The position numbers and the translations under genes are program-made. Below the pieces are notes generated by a model that had not been told where the DNA came from, ran no database searches, and worked only from the letters and a program-made list of their open reading frames with translations. From SHXO01 sp964523885 (GTDB lineage: Bacteria > Pseudomonadota > Gammaproteobacteria > Burkholderiales > SHXO01): a stretch of DNA of 64,000 nt. Shown here one piece after another: positions 39,967 to 48,065 of this stretch. How positions within the stretch are numbered: the first letter of the stretch is position 1; every line of letters begins with the position of its first letter. The DNA lies in the NCBI GenBank assembly GCA_964523885.1, contig CAZFYX010000087.1:171042-235041 (forward strand), given 5' to 3'.

Positions 39967-41795
39967 GCCCTCTCTCCCCCGCGACTGAACCGCAATGGCG
40001 ACAGCGCGGCCATCATATCCCGTGGCAGCGGGGCGGGTTCGTCCTCCAGCCAGGCGGCGATCACCTCGCCCGCCAGCGGAGCCGTGATCAGACCGCGCGA
40101 GCCGTGTGCCGTGGATACGAACAGCCCCGCCTCGCCTGCCGGGCCTGCGAGCGGCAGGTAGTCCGGGCTGGTGCAACGCAGTCCCGCCCGCGCCCCGACG
40201 CCGGCCGACCCGGCGGAAGGCGCCCCCAGCGCGTGCATCAGCGCGGGAGACAGGCGTCCGAGCCGTGCGAGGTTCTCGACCTGGTCGGCCTCGCGAACGT
40301 CCGCCTGCGCCTCGCGGGCGAAGGTGGCGCCGGCGCAGTGCATGCCCGCCCGGGCTGGCGCCACGTAGCCATCTCCGCAAAGCACCGCGCGCAGGTCCGC
40401 GCTGCGCGCGGTGGCAGGCAGCAGCGTGACCTGGCCGCGGTTCACGCGCAGCGGCAGCGCCGCCGTCTGGCGGAACCGGGCCGAGGCCGCACCTGCTGCG
40501 ACGATCGCCACCGCTGCGCGCGCGATCTCCCCGCGGCCATCGGCAGCCACCCACTGCCCGCCCTCCTCGTGCACGGCGACCACATCGCGAGAGGCATGCG
40601 TCACGATGGCGGGATGCGCCGCCAGCACACGGCAGAGCGCCGGGGGATGGACCCAGCCACCGCGCGGGAACAGCAGCCCCCCCGACTCCATGGGCAGCCC
40701 TGCAAGCAGGCCGGCTTCGGCCTGCGATACCGGGGACAGCAGGTCTCGCGGCAGGCCGATGCTGCTCAACCTCGCCTGCCGCGCAGCTTCCTCAGCGTCG
40801 AAGGCCAGGTGCAGGACCGGGCAGTCGGACCATGCGTTGCCGTCACTTGGCAGGCGCGTACGCAGGATCCGCAACGTGTGCTGGTACCCCGCCAACACCA
40901 GCCGGCTGAGCGGCGTGTGATGAGCCGAGAGGCGCGCATACAGGATTCCCTGCGCATTGCCCGACGCTTCGCGGGCCAGATCGGCATTGCGCTCCAGCAG
41001 CGCCACCTGCCACCCGCGGCGCACCAGGCTGTCGCTGACCGCGGCACCCGCCAGGCCGCCGCCGACCACGATCGCGCTTCGCGGCCGGGTGGTTGCCGGG
41101 GTGCCCCCGGCGACCTCGCGCTCGCCGCACAGCATCTCACGCTTGCTGCCGTAGCCACGGGCCTTCGAGACCTGGAAGCCGGCCGCAGCCAACCCTCGCC
41201 GGACTTCCCCTGCGCAGCTGTATGTCGCCACCGTGGCCCCGGCGCGAGACTTGTCCCCCACCACCCGGAGCAGGCCGGCGCCCCACAGCTCGGGATTGCG
41301 CGATGGCGCGAAGCCGTCGAGGAACCACGCGTCCAGCGCCCCCTGGAGCGCCGGCAGCGTCTCCCGCGCATCTCCGACAAGGAGCGTCAGGTGCACCCGG
41401 CCATGGTCCAGCGAGAAGCGATGCCACCCGATGCTGGGCAAGGCGTACTGTGCGACCAGTTCGCGGCGCTCGCGCTCGAGCGCCGGCCACAGCCCCAGCG
41501 CGCGGTCGAGGTCCGCCGGCGCGAGCGGGTCCAGTTCGGTACTGACGAAATGCAGCCGGGCTGTCGGCGGGGCTGTGGATGCGAACAGCTGCCAGGCCGC
41601 GAGGAAGTTCAGTCCGGTGCCGAAACCGGTCTCGCCGATGGCGAAGGCGGCGCCCGGAGCGAGCGCCGCGAACCGCTGCGCGAGGCGGTTGCCCTCCAGG
41701 AAGACATGCCGGGTCTCGTCCAGCCCGCCGGCACGGGAGAAGTAGATGTCGCCGAAGCGGCGGGAAAACGGTTGGCCGTCCTGCCAGTCGAGCAC
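39963..41795 (-). CDS. mnmC: Bifunctional tRNA 5-methylaminomethyl-2-thiouridine biosynthesis protein MnmC
   Basis: A 610-residue fusion. The N-terminal methyltransferase (about 1-230) opens FGDIYFSRAGGLDETRHVF, with SAM motif ETGFGTGLNFL and DAWFLDGFAPSRNPELW; it methylates nm5s2U34. The C-terminal FAD domain (from about 235, VVGGGLAGAAVSDSL) removes the carboxymethyl group of cmnm5s2U34 and ends with SAHGSRGLITAPLAGE. Both halves of wobble-uridine maturation in some tRNAs are thus present. The start is taken as GTG at 41795, because the family N-terminus aligns there and no ATG lies in frame just upstream. Confidence 0.95.
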   Translation of the reverse strand: MLDWQDGQPFSRRFGDIYFSRAGGLDETRHVFLEGNRLAQRFAALAPGAAFAIGETGFGTGLNFLAAWQLFASTAPPTARLHFVSTELDPLAPADLDRALGLWPALERERRELVAQYALPSIGWHRFSLDHGRVHLTLLVGDARETLPALQGALDAWFLDGFAPSRNPELWGAGLLRVVGDKSRAGATVATYSCAGEVRRGLAAAGFQVSKARGYGSKREMLCGEREVAGGTPATTRPRSAIVVGGGLAGAAVSDSLVRRGWQVALLERNADLAREASGNAQGILYARLSAHHTPLSRLVLAGYQHTLRILRTRLPSDGNAWSDCPVLHLAFDAEEAARQARLSSIGLPRDLLSPVSQAEAGLLAGLPMESGGLLFPRGGWVHPPALCRVLAAHPAIVTHASRDVVAVHEEGGQWVAADGRGEIARAAVAIVAAGAASARFRQTAALPLRVNRGQVTLLPATARSADLRAVLCGDGYVAPARAGMHCAGATFAREAQADVREADQVENLARLGRLSPALMHALGAPSAGSAGVGARAGLRCTSPDYLPLAGPAGEAGLFVSTAHGSRGLITAPLAGEVIAAWLEDEPAPLPRDMMAALSPLRFSRGGERA

Positions 41796-41931
41796 GGGCG
41801 GGAATGAGGCTGCACTCAGGAAGAGGGGGACACTGGGCCCCGGGCCAGCCCGGATGGCCCCTGGAGCGTTCCGGCAGCGCGCCGCCGGAGGGTCGGTTGC
41901 GGCCCGGCATGGCCGGGCCGCGGAAACCGGT

Positions 41932-42348
41932 TTACTTCAGGTGACCGTTGACCAGCTTGGTCATCTCGAACATGGACACCACCTTCTTGCCACCGAACAC
42001 CGCGCGCAGCTTGTCGTCGGCGTTGATGTTGCGCTTGTTGGTGGAGTCCTGCAGCTTGTTCTTCTTGATGTAGTCCCAGATCTTCTTGGTCACTTCGGTG
42101 CGGGGCATGGCCTTGTCGCCCACCACCGCGGCCAGCTCGGCGCTGGGGGTCATGGCTTTCATGAAAGCCGCATTGGGGGTGCGCTTGGCGCCCGCCTTCT
42201 TCGCCGCCTTCTTGGCCGGCTTCTTGGCTGCGGTCTTCTTGGCTGCAGCCTTCTTCGGGGCGGCCTTCTTCGCAGCTTTCTTGGCCGGGGCCTTCTTCGC
42301 AGGTTTCTTCGCAGCGGCTTTCTTGGTCGCCTTCTTGGCTTGTGCCAT
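41932..42348 (-). CDS. SWIB-domain protein with a histone-H1-like lysine/alanine tail
   Basis: A 138-residue basic protein. Residues about 2-58 are AKK/PAKKA repeats like those of bacterial histone H1-like proteins; residues about 60-138 form a SWIB/MDM2 domain (FMKAMTPSAELAAVVG, then MPRTEVTKKIWDYIKKN, then DDKLRAVFGGK). In eukaryotes SWIB domains belong to chromatin remodellers; Chlamydia and many betaproteobacteria carry stand-alone or tailed versions thought to act on nucleoid DNA. The ATG at 42348 has GGAG eight bases upstream and is preferred to the ATG at 42354. It lies convergently to nothing and 136 bases before the mnmC start on the same strand. Confidence 0.9.
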   Translation of the reverse strand: MAQAKKATKKAAAKKPAKKAPAKKAAKKAAPKKAAAKKTAAKKPAKKAAKKAGAKRTPNAAFMKAMTPSAELAAVVGDKAMPRTEVTKKIWDYIKKNKLQDSTNKRNINADDKLRAVFGGKKVVSMFEMTKLVNGHLK

Positions 42349-42407
42349 CGTCATGTCTCCAAGTGGGTGTCTCGATAGAGAGCGATTTGCCATGCGGCGT
42401 GCAGAGA

Positions 42408-42434
42408 ATGCTACAAGAGTGAGAGCGGAGTCAA
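42408..42434 (-). promoter_or_regulatory. Possible sigma-70 promoter of the SWIB gene
   Basis: On the minus strand TTGACT (42434-42429) and TAGCAT (42413-42408) are separated by 15 bases and lie about 60 bases before the start codon, in an AT-richer gap. The spacer is shorter than the usual 17. Confidence 0.3.
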
Positions 42435-42566
42435 TGACCGGAGGGTCGATTTTCCCTCTGGAAACGCCCTTCTCCGCATCTTTTTTCCCTCTGCGGGCGC
42501 TGCATTCGCGCAATTCGCCGTGCAGCGACATGCAGTGAACATGCCAACCGCCGCGAAGACGCTGCG

Positions 42567-44669
42567 CTAGAGGGCCGTTTCCACGAGGGCATCGACCACC
42601 CGGCAGCCCTCCCCGCGGGCCCCCACGATCACCGGGTTGAGGTCCATGCTGACGATGCCGGCGTGCGGGGAGGCCATGAGGAGCCCCACCGTGATGGCGA
42701 TGCGGCAGAAGGCGTCCGCGTCCAGGGGCGGCTCCCCGCGCACCCCCTCCAGCAGGGGCGCGATGCGCAGGCGCGCGAGGGCCCGCATCACGTCGTCGGC
42801 GGTGAACGGCGCGAGCAGCAGCTGCACGTCGGGCATGGCTTCGACGTACTTGCCGCCATCCCCGATCACCACCACCGGGCCGAACACGGGGTCGCGATGC
42901 GCACCGATCAGCAGCTCGCGCTGGCCCTGCACCATGCGGGCGACGATGACGCCATCGAGCATGCCGCCGGTCAGCCGCACGGTGCGGTCGAAGTCACCGT
43001 ACGCCTGGCGCACCGCCTCGGGCGTGCGCACGTTCAGCCTGACCAGCCCGTGCTCGGACTTGTGCGGGAGGCTCGCGGCGCAACCCTTGACCGCAACCGG
43101 TGCCCCGAACCGCTCCAGGGCCGCCTCCGCCTCCTCCACCGAGTGGCAGAGCACGTGCTCCACCACCGGCACGTTGTAGCGCGAAACCAGCTCCAGGCTG
43201 TCGGCCTCGTTCAGCGTGCGCGTCTGCGCCGGCGGCGCAGTGACCGGGTCCGGCATGGCGGGGGGGTGGCGAGCGACGTAATGCGTCAGGTCCGCGCTGG
43301 AGAGGAACTGCGCGAGCGCGCCCACCGCTTCGGTCTCGGTGGCGAACACCGGCAGTCCCTGCGCCTTGAACCTGGCCGCGATGCCGGCTTGCGGGATCGC
43401 CACCGCGATCGGCTTGCCGGTGCGCTTGGCGAACACCGCCGCGTCGCCCGCGAAGGCGTCCACGTCGTAGCCCTGCCCGGCCACCGGAATCCCGATGAGG
43501 AAGGCGTCCGCGGCCGGGTCCTTCGCGATGACCGGCAGGATCTGGCCGAACAAGCCGCTGTTGCTGAGCAGTGCGGCGGTGATGTCGACCGGGTTGGTGG
43601 TGGTGGCGAAGCTCGGGAGGATCCTGCCCAGGCCCGCACGGGTGTCGTCGGAGAGCCTGGCGATCTCCAGCCCTTTGGAGGTCGCGGCATCCGCGGACAG
43701 GACGCAGGTCGCGCCGGAGTTGCTGATGACCACCAGGCGGCGCCCCCTGGGCTTCCAGCCCTTCAGGTACAGCTCGGCGGCCTGGACCAGCTCCACGCTG
43801 TCCTGCGCGCGCCAGATGCCGTGCCGCTCCAGGAACGCCTCGACGACGCGATCCTCGTTGGCCAGCGCACCGGTGTGCGAGCGCGCGGCCGCCTGTCCGG
43901 CGGGCGTGCGGCCGGACTTGAGCGCAACGATCGGCAGCCCGCGCTCGCGCGCGATGCGGGCGGCGTCGGCCAGCGGCGCGGGATCGCGGATCGTCTCCAG
44001 GTACAGCAGCAGCAGCCTGAGCTCGGGGTCCTCGGCCATCACCGCTGCCAGCTCGCTCACCGTCACGTCGCAATCGTTGCCGGTGGCAGAGGCGTAGCGC
44101 ACGCCGATGCCGCGCTGGCGCAGCAGCCCGTAGGGCACCACGCTCATCGCGCCGCTCTGGCTGACCACGCCGACCGGACCGTCGCGGGGCTCCACCTCCA
44201 GGAACATGGTGGAAAAGCTCAACACGGCGCCGGTGCCGAAGTTGGCCAGGCCCTGGGAGTTGGGACCCACCACGCGCATGCCCGCCTCGCGCCCCCTGGC
44301 GGCCATCCGGTGCTCCTTCTCGATCGCGGCCGTGTCGCTGGTCTCGCCGAACCCGGACGCCATCACGACCGCCGTGCGCACCCCCATGGCGGCACACTGG
44401 TCGACCGCCTGCACCGCAAGCTCGTCCGGCACCGCGATGACCGCGACCTCGGGTACTTCTGGCAGGTCGGACAGGCCGGGGTAGCACCTGAATCCCTGCG
44501 CGTCCTTGCGCTTGGGATTGATCGGGTAGACCTTGCCGCGATAGCCGAACTTCGACAGGTACAGCAGTGGCCGGCCGCCGATCTTGTTGGGGTTCTCCGA
44601 GGCGCCGATGATGGCCACGGAGCGGGGATTGAGGACGGTGCGCAGGGCGGCGCGGCGCGGGTCGGTCAT
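42567..44669 (-). CDS. NDP-forming acyl-CoA synthetase (fused alpha-beta subunits)
   Basis: A 700-residue enzyme that links an acid to CoA with ATP and release of ADP and phosphate. The CoA-binding domain starts LNPRSVAIIGASENPNKIGG; the two succinyl-CoA-ligase-like domains follow, with the phospho-His in AARSHTGALAN at about 265; an ATP-grasp domain (from about 480, TLNEADSLELVSRYNVPV) ends the protein with MDLNPVIV. The gene is the last of a minus-strand unit with a DUF35 protein, thiolase, cyclase-family hydrolase and Liv transporter, so it probably activates an acid taken up by that transporter. The substrate is not readable. Confidence 0.92.
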   Translation of the reverse strand: MTDPRRAALRTVLNPRSVAIIGASENPNKIGGRPLLYLSKFGYRGKVYPINPKRKDAQGFRCYPGLSDLPEVPEVAVIAVPDELAVQAVDQCAAMGVRTAVVMASGFGETSDTAAIEKEHRMAARGREAGMRVVGPNSQGLANFGTGAVLSFSTMFLEVEPRDGPVGVVSQSGAMSVVPYGLLRQRGIGVRYASATGNDCDVTVSELAAVMAEDPELRLLLLYLETIRDPAPLADAARIARERGLPIVALKSGRTPAGQAAARSHTGALANEDRVVEAFLERHGIWRAQDSVELVQAAELYLKGWKPRGRRLVVISNSGATCVLSADAATSKGLEIARLSDDTRAGLGRILPSFATTTNPVDITAALLSNSGLFGQILPVIAKDPAADAFLIGIPVAGQGYDVDAFAGDAAVFAKRTGKPIAVAIPQAGIAARFKAQGLPVFATETEAVGALAQFLSSADLTHYVARHPPAMPDPVTAPPAQTRTLNEADSLELVSRYNVPVVEHVLCHSVEEAEAALERFGAPVAVKGCAASLPHKSEHGLVRLNVRTPEAVRQAYGDFDRTVRLTGGMLDGVIVARMVQGQRELLIGAHRDPVFGPVVVIGDGGKYVEAMPDVQLLLAPFTADDVMRALARLRIAPLLEGVRGEPPLDADAFCRIAITVGLLMASPHAGIVSMDLNPVIVGARGEGCRVVDALVETAL

Positions 44670-44679
44670 TTCCGGATCT

Positions 44680-45033
44680 CTACGTTTTCTCGAAGTATGG
44701 GACCTGGCGTCCGGCCAGGTCGATGAAGCGGCAGCGCACGCGGTCGCCGATGCGCAGGTCCTGCGCGCCGTGGGCCATCACCCGGAAACCCTCGTCGGCA
44801 TCCACCAGCACGATCGCGTAGGGCGCGTAGGCGCGCAGCGCCTCGCTCGGCGCCCGCACCACCAGGGTCGCCGCGTGCACGATGCCGCTGCCGCCGGCGG
44901 CGCGATCCTCGGGCCCCGCCTTGCCGCAACGGGGACAGAAGGTGCGATGGAAGTACCACGTGGCGCCGCAGCCACTGCAGGCCTGGTAGGCCAGCCCGGC
45001 GGCACCCCTGGTCCAGTCCGCGACGGTGCTCAT
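44680..45033 (-). CDS. DUF35 / OB-fold acyl-CoA-associated zinc-ribbon protein
   Basis: A 117-residue protein. An N-terminal rubredoxin-like zinc ribbon (CSGCGATWYFHRTFCPRCG) is followed by an OB-fold beta barrel with YAPYAIVLVDADEG and RVRCRFIDL. Such DUF35 proteins form tight complexes with thiolases and hand over acyl groups; the thiolase gene is immediately upstream and overlaps by four bases (ATGA at 45030-45033). That pairing is common in steroid, terpenoid and archaeal mevalonate-type operons. All four Cys of the ribbon are present. Confident family call; role in the complex follows from the gene pair. Confidence 0.92.
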   Translation of the reverse strand: MSTVADWTRGAAGLAYQACSGCGATWYFHRTFCPRCGKAGPEDRAAGGSGIVHAATLVVRAPSEALRAYAPYAIVLVDADEGFRVMAHGAQDLRIGDRVRCRFIDLAGRQVPYFEKT

Positions 45034-46163
45034 AGCGCCTCCACGATCAGGCTGGCGTGGGAAGACAGGACCCCGCCGTCCCCATGCAGCAGCGCCAGCG
45101 ACGCGTTGGCGACCTGGCGCTCGCCGGCGCGGCGGGTCAGCTGCAGGTGGGTCTCGACCAGGTGCGCCATCGCGCCTCCGCATCCGCAGTGGCCGTAGGA
45201 GAGCAGGCCGCCGTGGGTGTTGAGCGGCACCCTGCCCGACCTCGAGAAGTGCCCCTCGCGCGCCAGCCGGCCGGCCTGGCCGCGCGGCGCGAGTCCCAGC
45301 TCCTCGAGCAGGATGGTCAGCGTGATGGTGAAGCTGTCGTAGATGGCCGCGTAGTTCACGCCCTTCAGGTCGACCCCGGCCGCGTCGCGGGCCCGTGCGA
45401 CCGAGGCCGCGGCCCCGAAACGGGTGAGGCTGGGTGCTGCGGTCACGTGCTGGTGGGTGTGCGCCTGCCCCGTCCCTCGGATGCGCACGTCGAACCCGTT
45501 GGTCCGCTCGCGGCTGATGACGAAGGCACAGCCGCCGTCCGACACCGGGCAGCAGTCGAGCAGCTTGAGCGGCGCCGCCACCGGCTTGGATGCGAGCACC
45601 TCGTCGACCGTGATCGGGGACCGGAACTGGGCCCCCGGATGGGTGCTGGCGTGGCCGCGCATCAGCACCGCGAGCTCGGCGAGGTCACGCTCGGTGGTGC
45701 CGAACTCGTGCATGTAGCGCGAGGCCACCAGGCCATAGTAGGCCGGGATGGTGGGCCCCAGCGGCACCTCGTATTCCGGGTGCCCGACCTGGGCGAGCGT
45801 CTGCACCGCGGCGTCGCGGGACTGTCCGGTCAGGCGGTTCTCGCCCGCCACCACCAGGATGTTGCGCGCGGCCTTCGCCTCGACCAGCAGGTGCGCCAGC
45901 ATCGCCATGCCGAAGCCGGTGGCGCCGCCCAGCTGCACCGCGTGCGCGTACACCGGGTCGAGGCCATAGTGCTCGGCGAAGACGGTCGAGAGCATCAGGT
46001 GGGGAAAGGTGGTCGAGTACCCCACCAGGAGCCCGTCGACGTCCTTGCGCTCGAGCTGCGCGTCGGCCAGCGCGAGCGTGGCGGCCGCGCTCATCAGGTC
46101 GAGCGTGGAGTTGCCCGGGTGCTTGCCGTAGGGGGTCAGCCCTACGCCTGTGATGTAGCTCAT
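45030..46163 (-). CDS. Thiolase family protein (SCP2/lipid-transfer-type acetyl-CoA acetyltransferase)
   Basis: A 377-residue thiolase of the SCP-x type that pairs with DUF35 proteins. Recognisable parts are VGYSTTFP, the AHAVQLGGATGFGMAML helix where classical thiolases have the nucleophilic Cys region (here no Cys: QLGGATG), DCCPVSDGGCAFV, and the C-terminal NTHGGLLSYGHCGCGGA with His and Cys. The usual acyl-accepting Cys seems replaced in the first motif, as in many DUF35-linked thiolase-like proteins. The ATG at 46163 has GAGG eight bases upstream; an in-frame GTG at 46181 lies inside a repeat and is less likely. Confidence 0.88.
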   Translation of the reverse strand: MSYITGVGLTPYGKHPGNSTLDLMSAAATLALADAQLERKDVDGLLVGYSTTFPHLMLSTVFAEHYGLDPVYAHAVQLGGATGFGMAMLAHLLVEAKAARNILVVAGENRLTGQSRDAAVQTLAQVGHPEYEVPLGPTIPAYYGLVASRYMHEFGTTERDLAELAVLMRGHASTHPGAQFRSPITVDEVLASKPVAAPLKLLDCCPVSDGGCAFVISRERTNGFDVRIRGTGQAHTHQHVTAAPSLTRFGAAASVARARDAAGVDLKGVNYAAIYDSFTITLTILLEELGLAPRGQAGRLAREGHFSRSGRVPLNTHGGLLSYGHCGCGGAMAHLVETHLQLTRRAGERQVANASLALLHGDGGVLSSHASLIVEAL

Positions 46164-46179
46164 GAATCCAACCTCGCTC

Positions 46180-46257
46180 ACCGCAGAGGACGCAGAGGGC
46201 CGCAGAGGGAGATTCCCGTCGTGGCAGTTCTCTGCGTACCTCTGCGTCCTCTGCGGT
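46180..46257. repeat. CGCAGAGG palindromic repeat, copy 2 (strong hairpin)
   Basis: ACCGCAGAGGACGCAGAGG at 46180-46198 and its exact complement CCTCTGCGTCCTCTGCGGT at 46239-46257 form a 19-bp perfect stem. It lies between the stop of the cyclase gene and the start of the thiolase gene, inside one minus-strand unit. A related, less perfect copy is at 27365-27501. It could stabilise or attenuate the mRNA. Confidence 0.85.
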
Positions 46258-46271
46258 TCATGCGTTTCGCT

Positions 46272-47327
46272 CTAGACGGTGGCAACCGGCGTCGCCGGCG
46301 ACCCCACCGCCCCCGGCAGCCGCAGCGGCGGCGCAGTCAGCAGGAACCGGTAGCGCTTGTGCGCGCGCAGCCAGGTGGCCAGCTCGCTCAGGTACCAGAT
46401 CTCGCCGAGGTTCACCCCCAGCTTGAACAGGCAGTGCTCGTGCAGCGGCAGGGCGGCGCAGTTGTCGGGCTGGCTGGTCGCCGGATGGGCTTCCACCGCG
46501 TAGTTGTCGGCGATGACCGCCGACATGCCGCTGTCCGTGATCCACTGCAGCAGGCGCCTGTCGCGGCCGTCCAGCACCGCGCAGCTGTTCTCCACCGTAT
46601 GCGGGTCCGGCTTGCGGTCCATCTCCAGCAGCATCTGGCTGAAGGCGGTGTGGAAGCAGACCAGGTCGCCCGGCTCGACCTCGACCTTGTCCGCCTCGAG
46701 GATGCGCATCAGCTGGTCGTAGCCGACCACGGCGCGCGCGCGGCCGACGTGCGCATGCAGGTCGATCATCACCCCGCGGCTCTGGATGCACTTCACCGCC
46801 ATGTTCTCCACCCCCAGGGCCTTCGCCCGCGAGGTGGACTTGGCCGGCACCTGGCCGATGGCGCCCGCATCGTTCGGGTCGGACGGTCCGACGATGTGCT
46901 CGCCCGGGCGAAAGCCGTTGTAGTAGCACGGCTCGGGCACCCCGTCGCCGTTGGCGTCGAACAGCTGGCCGACGTGGGCCAGGCTGTCCCACTGGGTCGA
47001 GTACTGCAGGTGCATGATCACTGCGTCGTCGTTGATGACGTCGGTGAGCCCGGGCGTATCCAGCCCGAGCTGGAAGTTCATGTTCGGCTTGCCGTTGCGG
47101 ATGGTGGGCCGCAGGATCGGCGGATGGCGCCGGGGGTTCAGCACGTTGCCGCCGGGGTAGTCCAGCGGCAGGCTCAGGCAGAAGCTCAGCCCCTCCTTCA
47201 CCTCCTGCACCGCCTGCTTCACCTTCTCCGGGGTGATCAGGTTGAGGCGGCCGAGCTGGTCGTCCGGCCCGAAATCGCCCCAGGTCGACCCCTCGGGGCG
47301 GCGCTTCCAGCGTGTCGTCGTTGTCAT
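46272..47327 (-). CDS. Cyclase family protein (kynurenine-formamidase-like hydrolase fold)
   Basis: A 351-residue protein of the cyclase family (PF04199). It shows WGDFGPDDQLGRLNLITPEKV, FCLSLPLDYPGG, DSLAHVGQLFD (in the place of the HxGTHxDxP metal motif of formamidases), RGVMIDLHAHV, GDLVCFHTAFSQMLLEM and the later CLFKLGVNLGEIWYL. Divergence in the first metal motif is common in this long subfamily. Members hydrolyse cyclic amides or esters or open rings. It lies between the thiolase and LivF genes, so ring opening of the imported substrate is a reasonable guess. Start ATG at 47327. Confidence 0.85.
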   Translation of the reverse strand: MTTTTRWKRRPEGSTWGDFGPDDQLGRLNLITPEKVKQAVQEVKEGLSFCLSLPLDYPGGNVLNPRRHPPILRPTIRNGKPNMNFQLGLDTPGLTDVINDDAVIMHLQYSTQWDSLAHVGQLFDANGDGVPEPCYYNGFRPGEHIVGPSDPNDAGAIGQVPAKSTSRAKALGVENMAVKCIQSRGVMIDLHAHVGRARAVVGYDQLMRILEADKVEVEPGDLVCFHTAFSQMLLEMDRKPDPHTVENSCAVLDGRDRRLLQWITDSGMSAVIADNYAVEAHPATSQPDNCAALPLHEHCLFKLGVNLGEIWYLSELATWLRAHKRYRFLLTAPPLRLPGAVGSPATPVATV

Positions 47328-47340
47328 GTTCGTCTCCCTG

Positions 47341-48063
47341 TTACACGGAACCGAGGTAGATCCGGTGCAGGACATCGCTGCCCTGCACCTGCGCGGCGGT
47401 CCCCTCGCCGCCGATGCGGCCGGTTTCCACCAGGTAGCAGTAGTGCGCGTGGCGCAGCGCCTTCTCCACCAGCTGCTCGACCAGCAGGATCGCCACGCCA
47501 TCGCGCGCCAGTGCGGCGGCGACATCCAGTATGCGCTCGATCACGAGCGGGGCCAGGCCGGCTGACGGCTCGTCGAGGATCAGCAGACCGGGCTCCCCGA
47601 TGATGCCCTGGGCGACCGCGAGGATCTGCTGCTGCCCGCCGCTGAGGCGCGACGCCGGCTGCGCCTTCTTCTCCGCCAGCTCCGGGAACATCGCGTAGAT
47701 GCGCTCGAGCCTGCTCCGGTCGCCACGCGGGTTGCGCGCATAGGTGCCGATCAGCAGGTTGTCCTCGACCGACAGGGTCTGGAACACGCGGTGGCCCTCG
47801 AGCACCTGCACCAGCCCGGCGCGCACGATGTGCCGGGGCGCCGCGTGGGTGATGTCCTCGCCCCGGAAGCGCACGCTGCCGCGGCGCTTGGGGATCAGCC
47901 CGGAGACCGCGTGCAGGATCGTGCTCTTGCCCGCGCCGTTGCGGCCGAGCAGCACCACGAACTCGCCGCGGTGGACGGCGAAGGTCGCGCCATGCACCAC
48001 CTCGGCCTTGCCGTAGGCCACGTGCAGGTTCTCCACCTGCAGCAGCACCTCACCCGCTCGCAT
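47341..48063 (-). CDS. livF: Branched-chain-type ABC transporter ATP-binding protein LivF
   Basis: A 240-residue ATPase. Walker A is GRNGAGKST, Q-loop VQVLEGHRVFQ, signature LSGGQQQ, Walker B LLILDEPSAGL and switch VEQLVEKA. The RVFQTLSVEDNLLIG segment is typical of LivF. It forms a heteromer with LivG (stop of livG two bases upstream) and powers uptake through LivH and LivM. The wider cluster (AtuA-type proteins, acyl-CoA synthetase, thiolase) suggests a branched or aromatic acid rather than leucine as substrate. Start ATG at 48063. Confidence 0.95.
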   Translation of the reverse strand: MRAGEVLLQVENLHVAYGKAEVVHGATFAVHRGEFVVLLGRNGAGKSTILHAVSGLIPKRRGSVRFRGEDITHAAPRHIVRAGLVQVLEGHRVFQTLSVEDNLLIGTYARNPRGDRSRLERIYAMFPELAEKKAQPASRLSGGQQQILAVAQGIIGEPGLLILDEPSAGLAPLVIERILDVAAALARDGVAILLVEQLVEKALRHAHYCYLVETGRIGGEGTAAQVQGSDVLHRIYLGSV

Positions 48064-48065
48064 GC

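Noticed and set aside
42175..42348. Tandem DNA repeat or CRISPR-like array
   Set aside because: The periodicity comes from AKK/PAKKA codons of the lysine-rich tail of the SWIB protein; units are irregular and coding.
42663..44726. 687-codon plus-strand open frame opposite the acyl-CoA synthetase
   Set aside because: The minus-strand frame has all domains of an NDP-forming acyl-CoA synthetase; this one has none.
46164..46181. Upstream GTG start for the thiolase
   Set aside because: It lies within the arm of the CGCAGAGG palindrome and has no ribosome binding site, whereas the ATG at 46163 has GAGG at good spacing.
45057..47603. 848-codon plus-strand open frame opposite the thiolase and cyclase genes
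   Set aside because: It crosses two real genes and a repeat, shows no domain, and arises from high GC content.
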